In this document: positions 8,756 through 16,379 of the stretch, one piece after another
How the letters are laid out: each line of letters opens with the position of its first letter
Position numbering within the stretch: the stretch's first letter is position 1
NCBI GenBank assembly: GCA_017347485.1
Contig: AP021857.1
Coordinates: forward strand, 1,655,390 to 1,719,389
DNA length: 64,000 nt
Reading direction: 5' to 3'
Origin: Candidatus Desulfobacillus denitrificans
GTDB lineage: Bacteria > Pseudomonadota > Gammaproteobacteria > Burkholderiales > Rhodocyclaceae
Notes under the pieces: generated by a model
What the model was told of the DNA's origin: nothing
Database searches by the model: none
Seen by the model: the letters and a program-made list of their open reading frames with translations, nothing else
Program-made: the position numbers and the translations under genes

Positions 8756-9178
8756 TCAGCCGCGCCGCGACTCGCCGATCGCGGCGATCAAGGCATCGAA
8801 GGGCAGCAACACGCAGCCGTGGCGGTTGCGGTGCGGGCGCACCGGCTCGAAGAGCGACAGTTCCGGCCAGCCGGGCGGCGGCTCGGCGCCGGCGAGGGCG
8901 GCGGCAACCTGCCCGCGCAGCGCCTGCACTTCCTCGGGATTCAGGCCGGCGCCGTGCAGGCCAAGCAGCGAAGCGGCAGCCTGGCACAGCAGGCAGCCCT
9001 TGACGTCGTGGGCGAGCGCGCTGACGCGGCCGTCGGCCAGCGTCACCTGCATGCGCACGCGATCGCCGCAGAGCGGGCTGTCGCGCAGCGCGCTGCCGTC
9101 CGGCGAAGGCAGTGCGCCGGCGCCGTGGGCGGCCTTGGCCAGGTCGAGCAGCGCCTGCTGGTAGAGGTCGGCGCTCAT
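8756..9178 (-). CDS. SufU/NifU-type iron-sulfur or sulfur-transfer scaffold
   Basis: 140-residue U-type scaffold protein. Conserved cysteines occur in DSPLCGDRV, in KGCLLCQAAAS and near the C-terminus in HGCVLLPF, matching the three metal-ligand cysteines of the IscU/SufU fold. Its ATG overlaps the stop of the cysteine desulfurase gene (ATGA, 9175-9178), so the two are translationally coupled. SufU proteins accept sulfur from SufS. At the end of a molybdenum-hydroxylase maturation tract, this one may serve cofactor sulfuration or the [2Fe-2S] subunit rather than general Fe-S assembly; that is inference. Confidence 0.88.
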   Translation of the reverse strand: MSADLYQQALLDLAKAAHGAGALPSPDGSALRDSPLCGDRVRMQVTLADGRVSALAHDVKGCLLCQAAASLLGLHGAGLNPEEVQALRGQVAAALAGAEPPPGWPELSLFEPVRPHRNRHGCVLLPFDALIAAIGESRRG

Positions 9179-10389
9179 CGCAGTTTCCCCAATGCGTCCT
9201 TCAGGCCCGCCAGCAGCGCGTCGACGTCCTCGTCCGTGTTGTAGGCTGCGAGACTGGCGCGCACGGCGCCCGGCACGCCGAAGGCATCCATCAGCGGCTG
9301 GGCGCAATGGTGGCCGCCGCGCACGGCAACACCGTGCCGGTCGAGCAGCTGGCAGGCGTCGTGCGGATGGATGCCGGCCAGGTTGAAGGCAACGATGGGC
9401 AGGCGATCGCGCAGCTCGCGCGGTCCGAGAAAAGTCAGTCCCGGCAGCACGGCGAATTCCTCCAGCAGCCGCTGCGCCAGGCGCGCGGTATGCGCGTGGA
9501 TCGACGCCCACGGCTGCGCGCGCAGCCAGTCGAGCGCGGCGCCCAGCCCGACCGCCTGCGCGATGGGCGGCGTGCCGGCCTCGAAGCGGCGCGGCGGCGC
9601 GGCATACGTCGTCTCTTCCGCGGTGACGCGGCCGATCATGCCGCCGCCGCCGAGAAAGGGCGGCAGCGCCGCCAAAGCCTCGGCCCGGCCCCACAGCACG
9701 CCGATGCCATTCGGTGCGAAAACCTTGTGGCCGGAGAAGGCGTAGAAATCGGCGCCGAGCGCGGCGACGTCCACCGGCCCATGCTGCACCATCTGCGCGC
9801 CGTCGACCAGCACGCGGGCGCCGACGGCCCGCGCCGCGGCGACGATCGGCGCCAGTCCGGTGACGGCGCCGGTGACGTTGGAGGCGTGGGTGACGGAGAC
9901 CAGCCGACAGCGCGGCGTGATGAATTCCTCGAGACAGGACAGCTCGATGCGCCCGTCCTCCGTCAACGGCAGGAAGCGCAGCGTGACGCCGCGCCGTTCG
10001 CGCAGCATCTGCCAGGGCACGAAATTGCTGTGGTGCTCGGCCAGGCTCAGCACCACCTCGTCGCCGGGCCGCAGGCCATCGCCGAAGGCATGGGCGAGCA
10101 GGTTGATCGAGGCCGTCGTGCCGGAGGTGAACACCACCTCGTCGGCATTGGCGGCATTCAGGTAGGCGGCGGCCTGCCGCCGCGCGTTTTCATAGGCGGC
10201 ATCGGCCTGCTCGGCGAGGCGGTAGGTGCCGCGCAGGACGTTGGCGCGGTGGGTCAGCTCGTGCAGGGTGACGGCGTCGAAGGCCGTCTCGCAGAGCTGG
10301 CCGGTGGCGGCATTGTCGAGATAATGCAGCTGGGGATGGTTCGCCAGCAGGGGAAAGTGCCTGCGCCAGTCGGCCGGATGAAAGCTCAA
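9175..10389 (-). CDS. SufS/NifS4-type cysteine desulfurase
   Basis: 404-residue PLP-dependent group II cysteine desulfurase, which removes sulfur from L-cysteine and passes it on as persulfide. The PLP lysine is in SGHK near residue 222, and the active-site Cys is in RGGHHCAQPLM near residue 362. The start is a TTG at 10389 whose last bases overlap the TGA of the upstream gene (TTGA), with GGAGG just upstream, so it depends on coupling to the molybdopterin-binding gene. In Rhodobacter capsulatus a dedicated desulfurase (NifS4) supplies sulfur for XdhC-bound Mo cofactor, and the context here suggests the same role. A copy of the 24-nt motif is inside (9431-9454). Confidence 0.9.
   Translation of the reverse strand: MSFHPADWRRHFPLLANHPQLHYLDNAATGQLCETAFDAVTLHELTHRANVLRGTYRLAEQADAAYENARRQAAAYLNAANADEVVFTSGTTASINLLAHAFGDGLRPGDEVVLSLAEHHSNFVPWQMLRERRGVTLRFLPLTEDGRIELSCLEEFITPRCRLVSVTHASNVTGAVTGLAPIVAAARAVGARVLVDGAQMVQHGPVDVAALGADFYAFSGHKVFAPNGIGVLWGRAEALAALPPFLGGGGMIGRVTAEETTYAAPPRRFEAGTPPIAQAVGLGAALDWLRAQPWASIHAHTARLAQRLLEEFAVLPGLTFLGPRELRDRLPIVAFNLAGIHPHDACQLLDRHGVAVRGGHHCAQPLMDAFGVPGAVRASLAAYNTDEDVDALLAGLKDALGKLR
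9431..9454 (+). repeat. 24-nt dispersed motif, copy 3
   Basis: Plus-strand copy AAAGTCAGTCCCGG...CACGGCG, antisense to the desulfurase gene, where it encodes AVLPGLTF. Confidence 0.75.
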
Positions 10390-12008
10390 CGTCCCTCCAG
10401 CGCACTCAGGTTGTCGGGGGTGTCCACGTCGGCGTGGACGGCATCGTCGTCCATTTCGACGTAATGGATGCGCCGGGCATGGGATTCGAGGACGCCGCGT
10501 GCGCCCTGGTCGCCGCTGACCGCGCGCATCGCCGGGAAGAACTTGCGCGACCAGAGGATCGGGTTGCCGTGACGGCCCGCGTACCGCGGCACGACGATGG
10601 ACGGCTGCTGCGGATTCCAGGCATCGATCAGCCGGTCGACATGCTCTGCCGTCACGCGCGGCATGTCGGCCAGCAGCACCACCGCCGCCTCGGCCTCCCC
10701 CGGCAGCGCGTCGAGGCCGGCGCGCAGCGAGGTGGACATGCCCGCGGCGTAGTCGGGATTGCGCACCACCTTCACGCCGCGCTCGGCAAGCAGAGCCGCG
10801 GCCTGGTCAGCCTCGTGGCCGACCACCACCGTCACCGAGGCCGCCTTCGAGGCCAGCGCGGCATTCACGGCGCGCAGCAGCATCGGCACGCCACCCACCC
10901 GAGCGAGCAGCTTGTTGGCCCCGCCCATGCGCGAGGAGCGGCCGGCGGCGAGCACCAGCGCCGCGACGTGCGGCACGCCTGCCGGCAGGCCGGGCTGGCT
11001 TTCGCCCTCGCCTTCCTCTTCGTCCTCGGGTTCGAGCGGGCTGCGGATCAAGCCGCCGACACCCATGCGCATGATCTCGGCACGGCCAAGCGGCAGGCCG
11101 GCGTGCAGGCGCTGCAGCACCCAGTCGAGGCCGTTCGAGCGGCGCGAACGGGCGCAGCCGGGCAGCACCAGCACCGGCACTTCCCCGATGCGCGCGAGCA
11201 GCAGCATGTTGCCCGGCTCGACCGGCATGCCGAAATGCGCGACCTCGCCCCCGGCGGCAACGACCGCGGCGGGCGCCACGTCGAGGCGGTCCTTGGTCAC
11301 GGTGGCACCGGCGACGAGCAGCAGGTCGCAGCCGGCGGCTTGCGCCTCACGCAGCTTCGCCGCGTATTCGGCGCTGTCGTGGCGGCAGCGCAGCACCAGG
11401 GCGAGGCGGCTGCCAAGGCCCTCGAGGCGGTTGCGCGTGGCGGTGACGGTGCCTTTGAAGACGGTCTCCTTCATGCCGGGCAGTTCGCCCATGATCAGCG
11501 CGGCGCGACGTGGCGCCAGCGGCGCCAGACGCAGCAGCGGCCCGCCGGCGGCGATGGCGCGGCAGCGCCCGACCAGTTCGCGCTGCACGGCGAAGGGGAT
11601 GATCTTCACCGTCGCCAGCACCTGGCCCTGGCGCGCCATGGCGTAGTCCGGCAGCGTGCCGACGGTGATGGCCTCGTCGATGGCATTGAGGGCGTCGACG
11701 CGCGCAGCATCCACCCGCAGCACGCCGCGCGCCGAGGCATGCACGTTGCAGCGGCCGGTGTAGGGGCGGCGCGTCTCGGTATGCGGGCCGGCCAGGAGCG
11801 CGGCGATTTCGGCGGCGCCGGCGGTCTCGTCGAGTTCGTCCGCGCCGAGGCGCGCGCCGGTCACCTGCGCGATGCCGTGCCGCTTCAGCAGGGCCAGGTC
11901 TTCGGCGGCGAGAACGCGGCCCTTTTTCAGGGTCATTTCGCCGAGATGCAGGGTATGGGCGAGCGTCACGCCCTCGGCCTCCTCGCAGCGAAATTCGCCG
12001 AAAATCAT
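10386..12008 (-). CDS. molybdopterin-binding / molybdenum cofactor cytidylyltransferase (MocA-like) fusion
   Basis: 540-residue two-part protein. Residues about 1-335 are a molybdopterin-binding (MoeA/MogA-like) region, with a substrate-loop-like segment LLVAGATVTKD. Residues about 345-540 are a MobA/MocA-like nucleotidyltransferase beginning AALVLAAGRSSRMGGANKLL, with LADMP as the metal-binding aspartate motif. MocA makes molybdopterin cytosine dinucleotide, the cofactor form used by CO dehydrogenase-like enzymes. The start codon at 12008 overlaps the xdhC-type stop (ATGA) and the stop overlaps the desulfurase TTG start, so three genes are coupled in a chain. This fusion is known in CO dehydrogenase-like loci. 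Confidence 0.9.
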   Translation of the reverse strand: MIFGEFRCEEAEGVTLAHTLHLGEMTLKKGRVLAAEDLALLKRHGIAQVTGARLGADELDETAGAAEIAALLAGPHTETRRPYTGRCNVHASARGVLRVDAARVDALNAIDEAITVGTLPDYAMARQGQVLATVKIIPFAVQRELVGRCRAIAAGGPLLRLAPLAPRRAALIMGELPGMKETVFKGTVTATRNRLEGLGSRLALVLRCRHDSAEYAAKLREAQAAGCDLLLVAGATVTKDRLDVAPAAVVAAGGEVAHFGMPVEPGNMLLLARIGEVPVLVLPGCARSRRSNGLDWVLQRLHAGLPLGRAEIMRMGVGGLIRSPLEPEDEEEGEGESQPGLPAGVPHVAALVLAAGRSSRMGGANKLLARVGGVPMLLRAVNAALASKAASVTVVVGHEADQAAALLAERGVKVVRNPDYAAGMSTSLRAGLDALPGEAEAAVVLLADMPRVTAEHVDRLIDAWNPQQPSIVVPRYAGRHGNPILWSRKFFPAMRAVSGDQGARGVLESHARRIHYVEMDDDAVHADVDTPDNLSALEGR

Positions 12009-12694
12009 TTGGAATAGCGGGCCTGGATGACCTGGGCCAGCACTGACACGGCGATCTCGGCTGGCGAACGCCCGCCGAGGTCCAGACCGACCGGCGCATG
12101 GATGCGCGGTATCGCGTCGGCCAGTCCGGCCTCGGTCAGCCGCGCCACGCGCTTGGCATGGGTGCGCGAGCTGCCCAGCGCGCCGATGTAGAAACACCGG
12201 CTTTGCAGCGCGGCGATCAACGCCGGGTCGTCGAGCTTGGGATCGTGCGAGAGCGTCACCACGGCGGTCTGCGCGTCAAGGCCGATACGCGCCAGCGCCT
12301 CGTCCGGCCACTCCGTCGTCACCGTCACGCCGGGCAGGCGCTCGGAGGTCGCGAAGGCGCGGCGCGGATCGATGACGACCACCTCGAAGCCGGCCATCGC
12401 CGCCATAGGCGCCAGCGCCTGCGTGATGTGCACGGCGCCGACGATGACCATGCGCGGCGCCTGGGCGTAGCAGCGCGCGAACAGCGCGCCGTCGGAGGAT
12501 TCCAGTGCGCCGCTCTTGTCCGAACGCAGCAGGGTCTGCACTTCGGCGCGCTGCGCATCGGACAAAGTCAGTTCCCCCGACACGGCGCCGTCGCGCACCA
12601 GTGCCTGGGCGCCGTCGGCGAGGCGGGTGACGACGCTCACCGCGCGCTTGGCAGCGCGTTCAGCCAGCAATTGTTCGAAGAGTTCGGCTTTCAT
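12005..12694 (-). CDS. XdhC/CoxF-type Mo-cofactor sulfuration factor
   Basis: 229-residue XdhC family protein that binds Mo cofactor, stabilises its sulfurated form and helps insert it into the apo-hydroxylase. The C-terminal half has the Rossmann-type XdhC_C domain (MVIVGAVHITQAL, VVVIDPRRAF, LSHDPKLDDPAL, GALGSSRTHAKR). The N-terminal part is short and divergent compared with full-length XdhC. The missing CoxI/XdhC N-terminal module is found instead on the GTPase fusion at 19517-20665. ATG 12694 was chosen over an upstream TTG. The copy of the 24-nt motif at 12564-12587 encodes GAVSGELTL here. Confidence 0.88.
   Translation of the reverse strand: MKAELFEQLLAERAAKRAVSVVTRLADGAQALVRDGAVSGELTLSDAQRAEVQTLLRSDKSGALESSDGALFARCYAQAPRMVIVGAVHITQALAPMAAMAGFEVVVIDPRRAFATSERLPGVTVTTEWPDEALARIGLDAQTAVVTLSHDPKLDDPALIAALQSRCFYIGALGSSRTHAKRVARLTEAGLADAIPRIHAPVGLDLGGRSPAEIAVSVLAQVIQARYSK
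12564..12587 (+). repeat. 24-nt dispersed motif, copy 4
   Basis: Plus-strand copy AAAGTCAGTTCCCC...ACACGGCG inside the xdhC-type gene, antisense to it. Confidence 0.75.
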
Positions 12695-12704
12695 TACATC
12701 TGTA

Positions 12705-13253
12705 TCAGCGCATGGCAAAAAGAAGGGCGACTATAGCGGCAATGGCGGCGGCGATCCAGACCCAAATAGGCACGCCGGCTGCCGGTTTCGGCGCGGCCGC
12801 CGCCTCCGCCGCCGCAGGGGCGACGCGGGCGTTGAAGGCATTGAAGAATTCGTCGGCGAGTTTCTTCGCCGCCGCATCGATCAGCCGCGAGCCGACCTGG
12901 GCGAGCTTGCCGCCGACCTGTGCATGCACCGTGTAGTTCATCAGCGTGTCCGCGCCGTCCGGCTTCAGGGCCACTTGCGCCTCGCCCTTGGCGAAGCCGG
13001 CGACACCGCCCTGCCCTTCGAAGCCGATGCGGTAGGAATGCGGCGGCTTGAGGTCGTCGAGGTGCATCCTGCCCTTGAACTTCGCCTTCACCGGACCGAC
13101 GGCGGCGGTCAGCGTGACGTGGTGCTCCGTGTCGGAGACCTTCTCGATCGAGTCGCAGCCCGGGATGCAGGCCTTGAGCACCTCCAGGTCGTTCAAGGCT
13201 TCCCACACGGCCTGCTGGCCGGTAGGAATCCGCTGTTCTCCGTTCATGTCCAT
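12705..13253 (-). CDS. CoxG-like SRPBCC protein with C-terminal membrane anchor
   Basis: 182-residue protein. Residues about 1-150 form the CoxG/SRPBCC ligand-binding fold (opening GEQRIPTGQQAVWEALND; VLKACIPGCDSIEKV). A Pro/Ala linker leads to a single C-terminal hydrophobic helix (VWIAAAIAAIVALLFAMR). In Oligotropha, CoxG recruits CO dehydrogenase to the cytoplasmic membrane, and the anchor seen here fits that role. ATG 13253 has GGAG 8 nt upstream. The stop lies 10 nt before the xdhC start and the gene follows coxE by 19 nt, so it belongs to the same operon. Confidence 0.9.
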   Translation of the reverse strand: MDMNGEQRIPTGQQAVWEALNDLEVLKACIPGCDSIEKVSDTEHHVTLTAAVGPVKAKFKGRMHLDDLKPPHSYRIGFEGQGGVAGFAKGEAQVALKPDGADTLMNYTVHAQVGGKLAQVGSRLIDAAAKKLADEFFNAFNARVAPAAAEAAAAPKPAAGVPIWVWIAAAIAAIVALLFAMR

Positions 13254-13272
13254 GGTGACTTCTCCGTAAGGT

Positions 13273-14502
13273 TCAGGCGGCGCGCGGCTCCAGGCGGCGC
13301 ATCGCGGGCGGCAGGGCGAGGACCCGGCCGAGGTCGGCCAGGCTGTCCAGGTTGTGCGCCGGCAGGAACAGGTCGACGTGCGGCCGCATGGCAACGATGC
13401 CGGCGGCGCGCGCCTCGAAGCCGTCGTAGCGCAGCAGCGGGTTGAGCCAGATCAACTGGCGGCAGGATTTGTGCAGGCGTTCCATCTCGGCCGCCAGCCC
13501 CTCGCCGCCCTCGCGGTCGAGTCCGTCGGAGAGCAGCAGCACGCAGGCGTTCTGGCCGAGCAGGCGGCGCGACCAGAGGCGGTTGAAGTCGTGCAGGCAG
13601 GCACCGATGCGCGTGCCGCCGGCCCAGTCGCGGACCCGCGCCGAGACGCGGTCGAGCGCCACGTCGACATCGCGCTGGCGCAGTTCGCGCGAGATGGAGG
13701 TGAGCCGCGTGCCGAAGAGCAGCACCGAGACGCGGCGGCGGGCCGAGTTGAGGTCGTTGGCGAGGGCGTGCACGAAATGCAGGAACATGCGCGCATGGCG
13801 GCTCATCGAGCCGGAGATGTCGACCAGGACCACCAGCGGCGGCGGCACGCTGCGCGGCGTGGCGCGGCGCAGGGGAATCACGTCGCCCTGCGCGGCGATG
13901 GCCGCCTTCAGCGTGGCGCGGCGGTCGATGCGCCGGCCGCGCGCATCCGGCGCCAGGCGCCGCGTGCGCACTTCGCGCAGGGGCAGCCGAAGGTGCGCCA
14001 GGAGCCGCTTCGCCGCCGCCAGCTCGGCCGTGGTCATCGACTCGAAATCCATCTGCTGCAAAAGCTCGCGCGAGGAGAAGCTGAGGAAGGCGTCGATCTC
14101 GATTTCCTGCTCGGGCTGCTGCTCGAGTTGCGGCGCCTCGGGCGCGCCGCGGCCGAAGGCCTCCTGCAGGCGGTGATGCGTCTTGTCGCGCTCGGCCGGC
14201 AGGCCCTCCACCTTGGGCAGCATCATGTGCATGATGCGGCCGAGCAGGTCGGGATCGCGCCAGAACATGTGAAAGGCCTGGTCGAAGAGTTCGCGCTGCT
14301 CGCGGCGGTCGACGAAGACGCTGGCCAGCGTCCAGTAGAAGTCCTCGCGGCGGCCGATGCCGGCGTAGTTCAGGGCGTCGAGCGCCGCCAGCACCTGGTG
14401 CGTGCCCACCGGCATGCCGGCGGTGCGCAGCACGCGGGCGAAGTGCATGACGTTCTCGGCAAGATGGCTGCCCTCGGCGGCCGGCATCCGCAGGAGGCTC
14501 AC
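13273..14502 (-). CDS. CoxE-like VWA domain protein
   Basis: 409-residue protein with an N-terminal CoxE helical region and a C-terminal von Willebrand factor A domain. The metal-ion-dependent adhesion site is visible as DISGSMS near residues 230-236, with a later LSDGLD. CoxE works with the AAA+ protein CoxD as a MoxR/VWA pair that unfolds or activates the apo-enzyme and, in true CO dehydrogenases, helps build the Mo-Cu site. The start is a GTG at 14502 with only a weak purine-rich signal. The gene follows coxD after an 87-bp gap that contains a GC palindrome repeat. Confidence 0.9.
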   Translation of the reverse strand: MSLLRMPAAEGSHLAENVMHFARVLRTAGMPVGTHQVLAALDALNYAGIGRREDFYWTLASVFVDRREQRELFDQAFHMFWRDPDLLGRIMHMMLPKVEGLPAERDKTHHRLQEAFGRGAPEAPQLEQQPEQEIEIDAFLSFSSRELLQQMDFESMTTAELAAAKRLLAHLRLPLREVRTRRLAPDARGRRIDRRATLKAAIAAQGDVIPLRRATPRSVPPPLVVLVDISGSMSRHARMFLHFVHALANDLNSARRRVSVLLFGTRLTSISRELRQRDVDVALDRVSARVRDWAGGTRIGACLHDFNRLWSRRLLGQNACVLLLSDGLDREGGEGLAAEMERLHKSCRQLIWLNPLLRYDGFEARAAGIVAMRPHVDLFLPAHNLDSLADLGRVLALPPAMRRLEPRAA

Positions 14503-14507
14503 GGGCC

Positions 14508-14556
14508 ACCCCCCCGCCCCCCTTCCCCGGGAAGGGGGTGACGGCAGTTCAGCCGG
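14508..14556. repeat. GC-palindrome intergenic repeat, copy A
   Basis: C-run, then CCTTCCCCGGGAAGGGGG, then TGACGGCAGTTC. The same order (C-run, palindrome CCTTCCCGGGGAAGG, GTGACGGC.GTTC) recurs at 44341-44385, which identifies a dispersed intergenic element. It fills the coxD-coxE gap. Confidence 0.6.
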
Positions 14557-14589
14557 GCGATGCCCGGCTTCCGTGTCTTGGTGCTCATC

Positions 14590-15495
14590 TCAGCTTCCAA
14601 CCGCCAGTTCGGCCTGCACCTGCGCCAGGATCGAGGCCGCCTCGCTGCCCTTGATGCGGGCGATGTCGTCCTGGTATTTCAGCAGCACGCCGAGCGTGTC
14701 GTTGATGGTCTCCGGGTCGAGGCGGATGCGGTCGAGTTCCATCAGCGCGCGCGTCCAGTCGATGGTCTCGGCCACGCCCGGCAGCTTGAACAGGTCCTGG
14801 CCGCGCAGGCTCTGCACGAAGCCGACGATCTCGCGCGTCAGGCGTTCGGCGGCGCCGGGCGCCTTGCGCCGCACGATCTCCAGCTCGCGGGCGGCATCGG
14901 GGTAGTCGACCCAGTGGTAGAGGCAGCGGCGCTTCACCGCGTCGTGGATTTCACGCGTGCGGTTGGAGGTCAGGATGACGACGGGCGGCGTTGCCGCCTT
15001 GATGGTGCCGAGCTCGGGGATCGACACCTGGAAGTCGGACAGCACCTCGAGCAGGTAGGCTTCGAAAGGCTCGTCGGTGCGGTCCAGTTCGTCGATGAGC
15101 AGCACCGGCGGCGCCGCCGGATCGCCTTCCAGCGCCTGCAGCAGCGGCCGGCGGATGAGGAAGCGCTCGGCGAAGATGTCGGCGGCGAGCTGTTCCCGCG
15201 TGGCCTTGCCGGTCGCCTCGGCGAGGCGGATCTCGATCATCTGGCGCGGATAGTTCCACTCGTAGACGGCCGAGGCGAGATCGAGGCCCTCGTAGCATTG
15301 CAGGCGGATGAGCTGGCGGCCCAGCGTGGCGGCCAACACCTTGGCGATCTCGGTCTTGCCGGTGCCCGCCTCGCCTTCGAGGAGCAGCGGCCGGCCCATG
15401 CGCAGCGCCAGGAAGGCGGCCGTGGCGAGCCCGCGCGAGGCGATGTAATCCGCCCCGGCGAGGCGCTGCTGCAGTTCGTCGATGGTTTGCGGCAC
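14590..15495 (-). CDS. MoxR/CoxD-like AAA+ ATPase
   Basis: 301-residue AAA+ ATPase of the MoxR family. Walker A is GEAGTGKT at residues 41-48, Walker B is VLLIDELD, and sensor 1 is ILTSNRT. CoxD acts with CoxE as an ATP-driven chaperone in maturation of CO dehydrogenase-like enzymes. Start codon GTG at 15495. The gene is separated from coxM by a 68-bp gap with a strong hairpin terminator, so it is either expressed at reduced level by read-through or from its own promoter. Confidence 0.92.
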   Translation of the reverse strand: MPQTIDELQQRLAGADYIASRGLATAAFLALRMGRPLLLEGEAGTGKTEIAKVLAATLGRQLIRLQCYEGLDLASAVYEWNYPRQMIEIRLAEATGKATREQLAADIFAERFLIRRPLLQALEGDPAAPPVLLIDELDRTDEPFEAYLLEVLSDFQVSIPELGTIKAATPPVVILTSNRTREIHDAVKRRCLYHWVDYPDAARELEIVRRKAPGAAERLTREIVGFVQSLRGQDLFKLPGVAETIDWTRALMELDRIRLDPETINDTLGVLLKYQDDIARIKGSEAASILAQVQAELAVGS

Positions 15496-15510
15496 GTGGA
15501 TTCCGTTCGT

Positions 15511-15544
15511 AAAAATGCGGAAGGGCGCCCGCGGGCGCCCTTCC
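15511..15544 (-). terminator. rho-independent terminator after coxM
   Basis: A perfect 26-nt palindrome at 15519-15544 (GGAAGGGCGCCCG on one arm) is followed on the minus strand by GCATTTTTAC. It stands between the structural genes coxSLM and the maturation genes, where it may lower expression of the latter. Confidence 0.75.
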
Positions 15545-15563
15545 CGCTGCGGCTTCGACTATA

Positions 15564-16364
15564 TCAGCCCAGCGCCGCGGCCACGGCCCGTTTGGCCATC
15601 ACCGACACCAGATGCGCCCGGTACTCGGCGCTGGCGTGGAGGTCGCCGTTGCAGCTGCCGGCCGGAACCTTGACCGCCCCCGCCGCATCGGGCGTGAAGC
15701 TCGCCGTCAGCGCCTTCTCCAGTTCGGCCGAACGGAACACGCCGTTGCCGGCGCCGGTGACCGCCACGCGCACGGCGCCGCTGGCCGCCTGGCTGACGAA
15801 GACGCCGATCAGGGCGAAGCGCGAGGCCGGGTTGGCGAACTTGGCGTAGCCGGCCCGCTTCGGCACCGGGAAGCTGACCGACTTGATCAGCTCGCCGGGC
15901 TTGAGCGCCGTCTCGTACAGGCCTTTGAAGAACTCGTCCGCGCCGAGGCTGCGCTGCGAAGTGACGACGCTGGCGCCGAGGCCGAGCACGCCGGCCGGAT
16001 AGTCGGCCGCCGGATCGTTGTTGGCGATGGAGCCGCCGAGCGTGCCGGCGGCGCGCACCTGGCGGTCGCCGATGCCGCCGGCGAGATGCGCCAGGGCCGG
16101 GATGCGCTTCCTGACGTCGGCCGAGGCGGCGACGTCGGCATGGCGCGTCAGGGCGCCGATCACCAGCGCATCGCCGTCGGCCTGGATGCCGGCCAGTTCG
16201 GCAATGCCGCCGAGGTCGACGAGGTCCGACGGCTGGGCGAGGCGCAGCTTCATGGCGGCGACCAGGGTCTGGCCACCGGCCAGAGCCTTGCCATCGCCGA
16301 GTTTGCCGAGCAGGGTCGCGGCTTCGCCGAGGCTGGCCGGACGGTGGTATTGGAATGCGTACAT
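15564..16364 (-). CDS. molybdenum hydroxylase FAD subunit (CoxM-like)
   Basis: 266-residue FAD-binding medium subunit of the xanthine dehydrogenase/CO dehydrogenase family; it takes electrons from the [2Fe-2S] subunit. FAD motifs AGGQTL (residues 29-34) and TLGGSIANNDPAADYPA are present, and length is normal for CoxM. ATG 16364 has a strong AGGAGG upstream. It lies 15 bp downstream of coxL and is followed by a terminator. Expected to assemble as an (LMS)2 complex in the cytoplasm or on the membrane. Confidence 0.93.
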   Translation of the reverse strand: MYAFQYHRPASLGEAATLLGKLGDGKALAGGQTLVAAMKLRLAQPSDLVDLGGIAELAGIQADGDALVIGALTRHADVAASADVRKRIPALAHLAGGIGDRQVRAAGTLGGSIANNDPAADYPAGVLGLGASVVTSQRSLGADEFFKGLYETALKPGELIKSVSFPVPKRAGYAKFANPASRFALIGVFVSQAASGAVRVAVTGAGNGVFRSAELEKALTASFTPDAAGAVKVPAGSCNGDLHASAEYRAHLVSVMAKRAVAAALG

Positions 16365-16379
16365 GTTGTTTTCCTCCTG

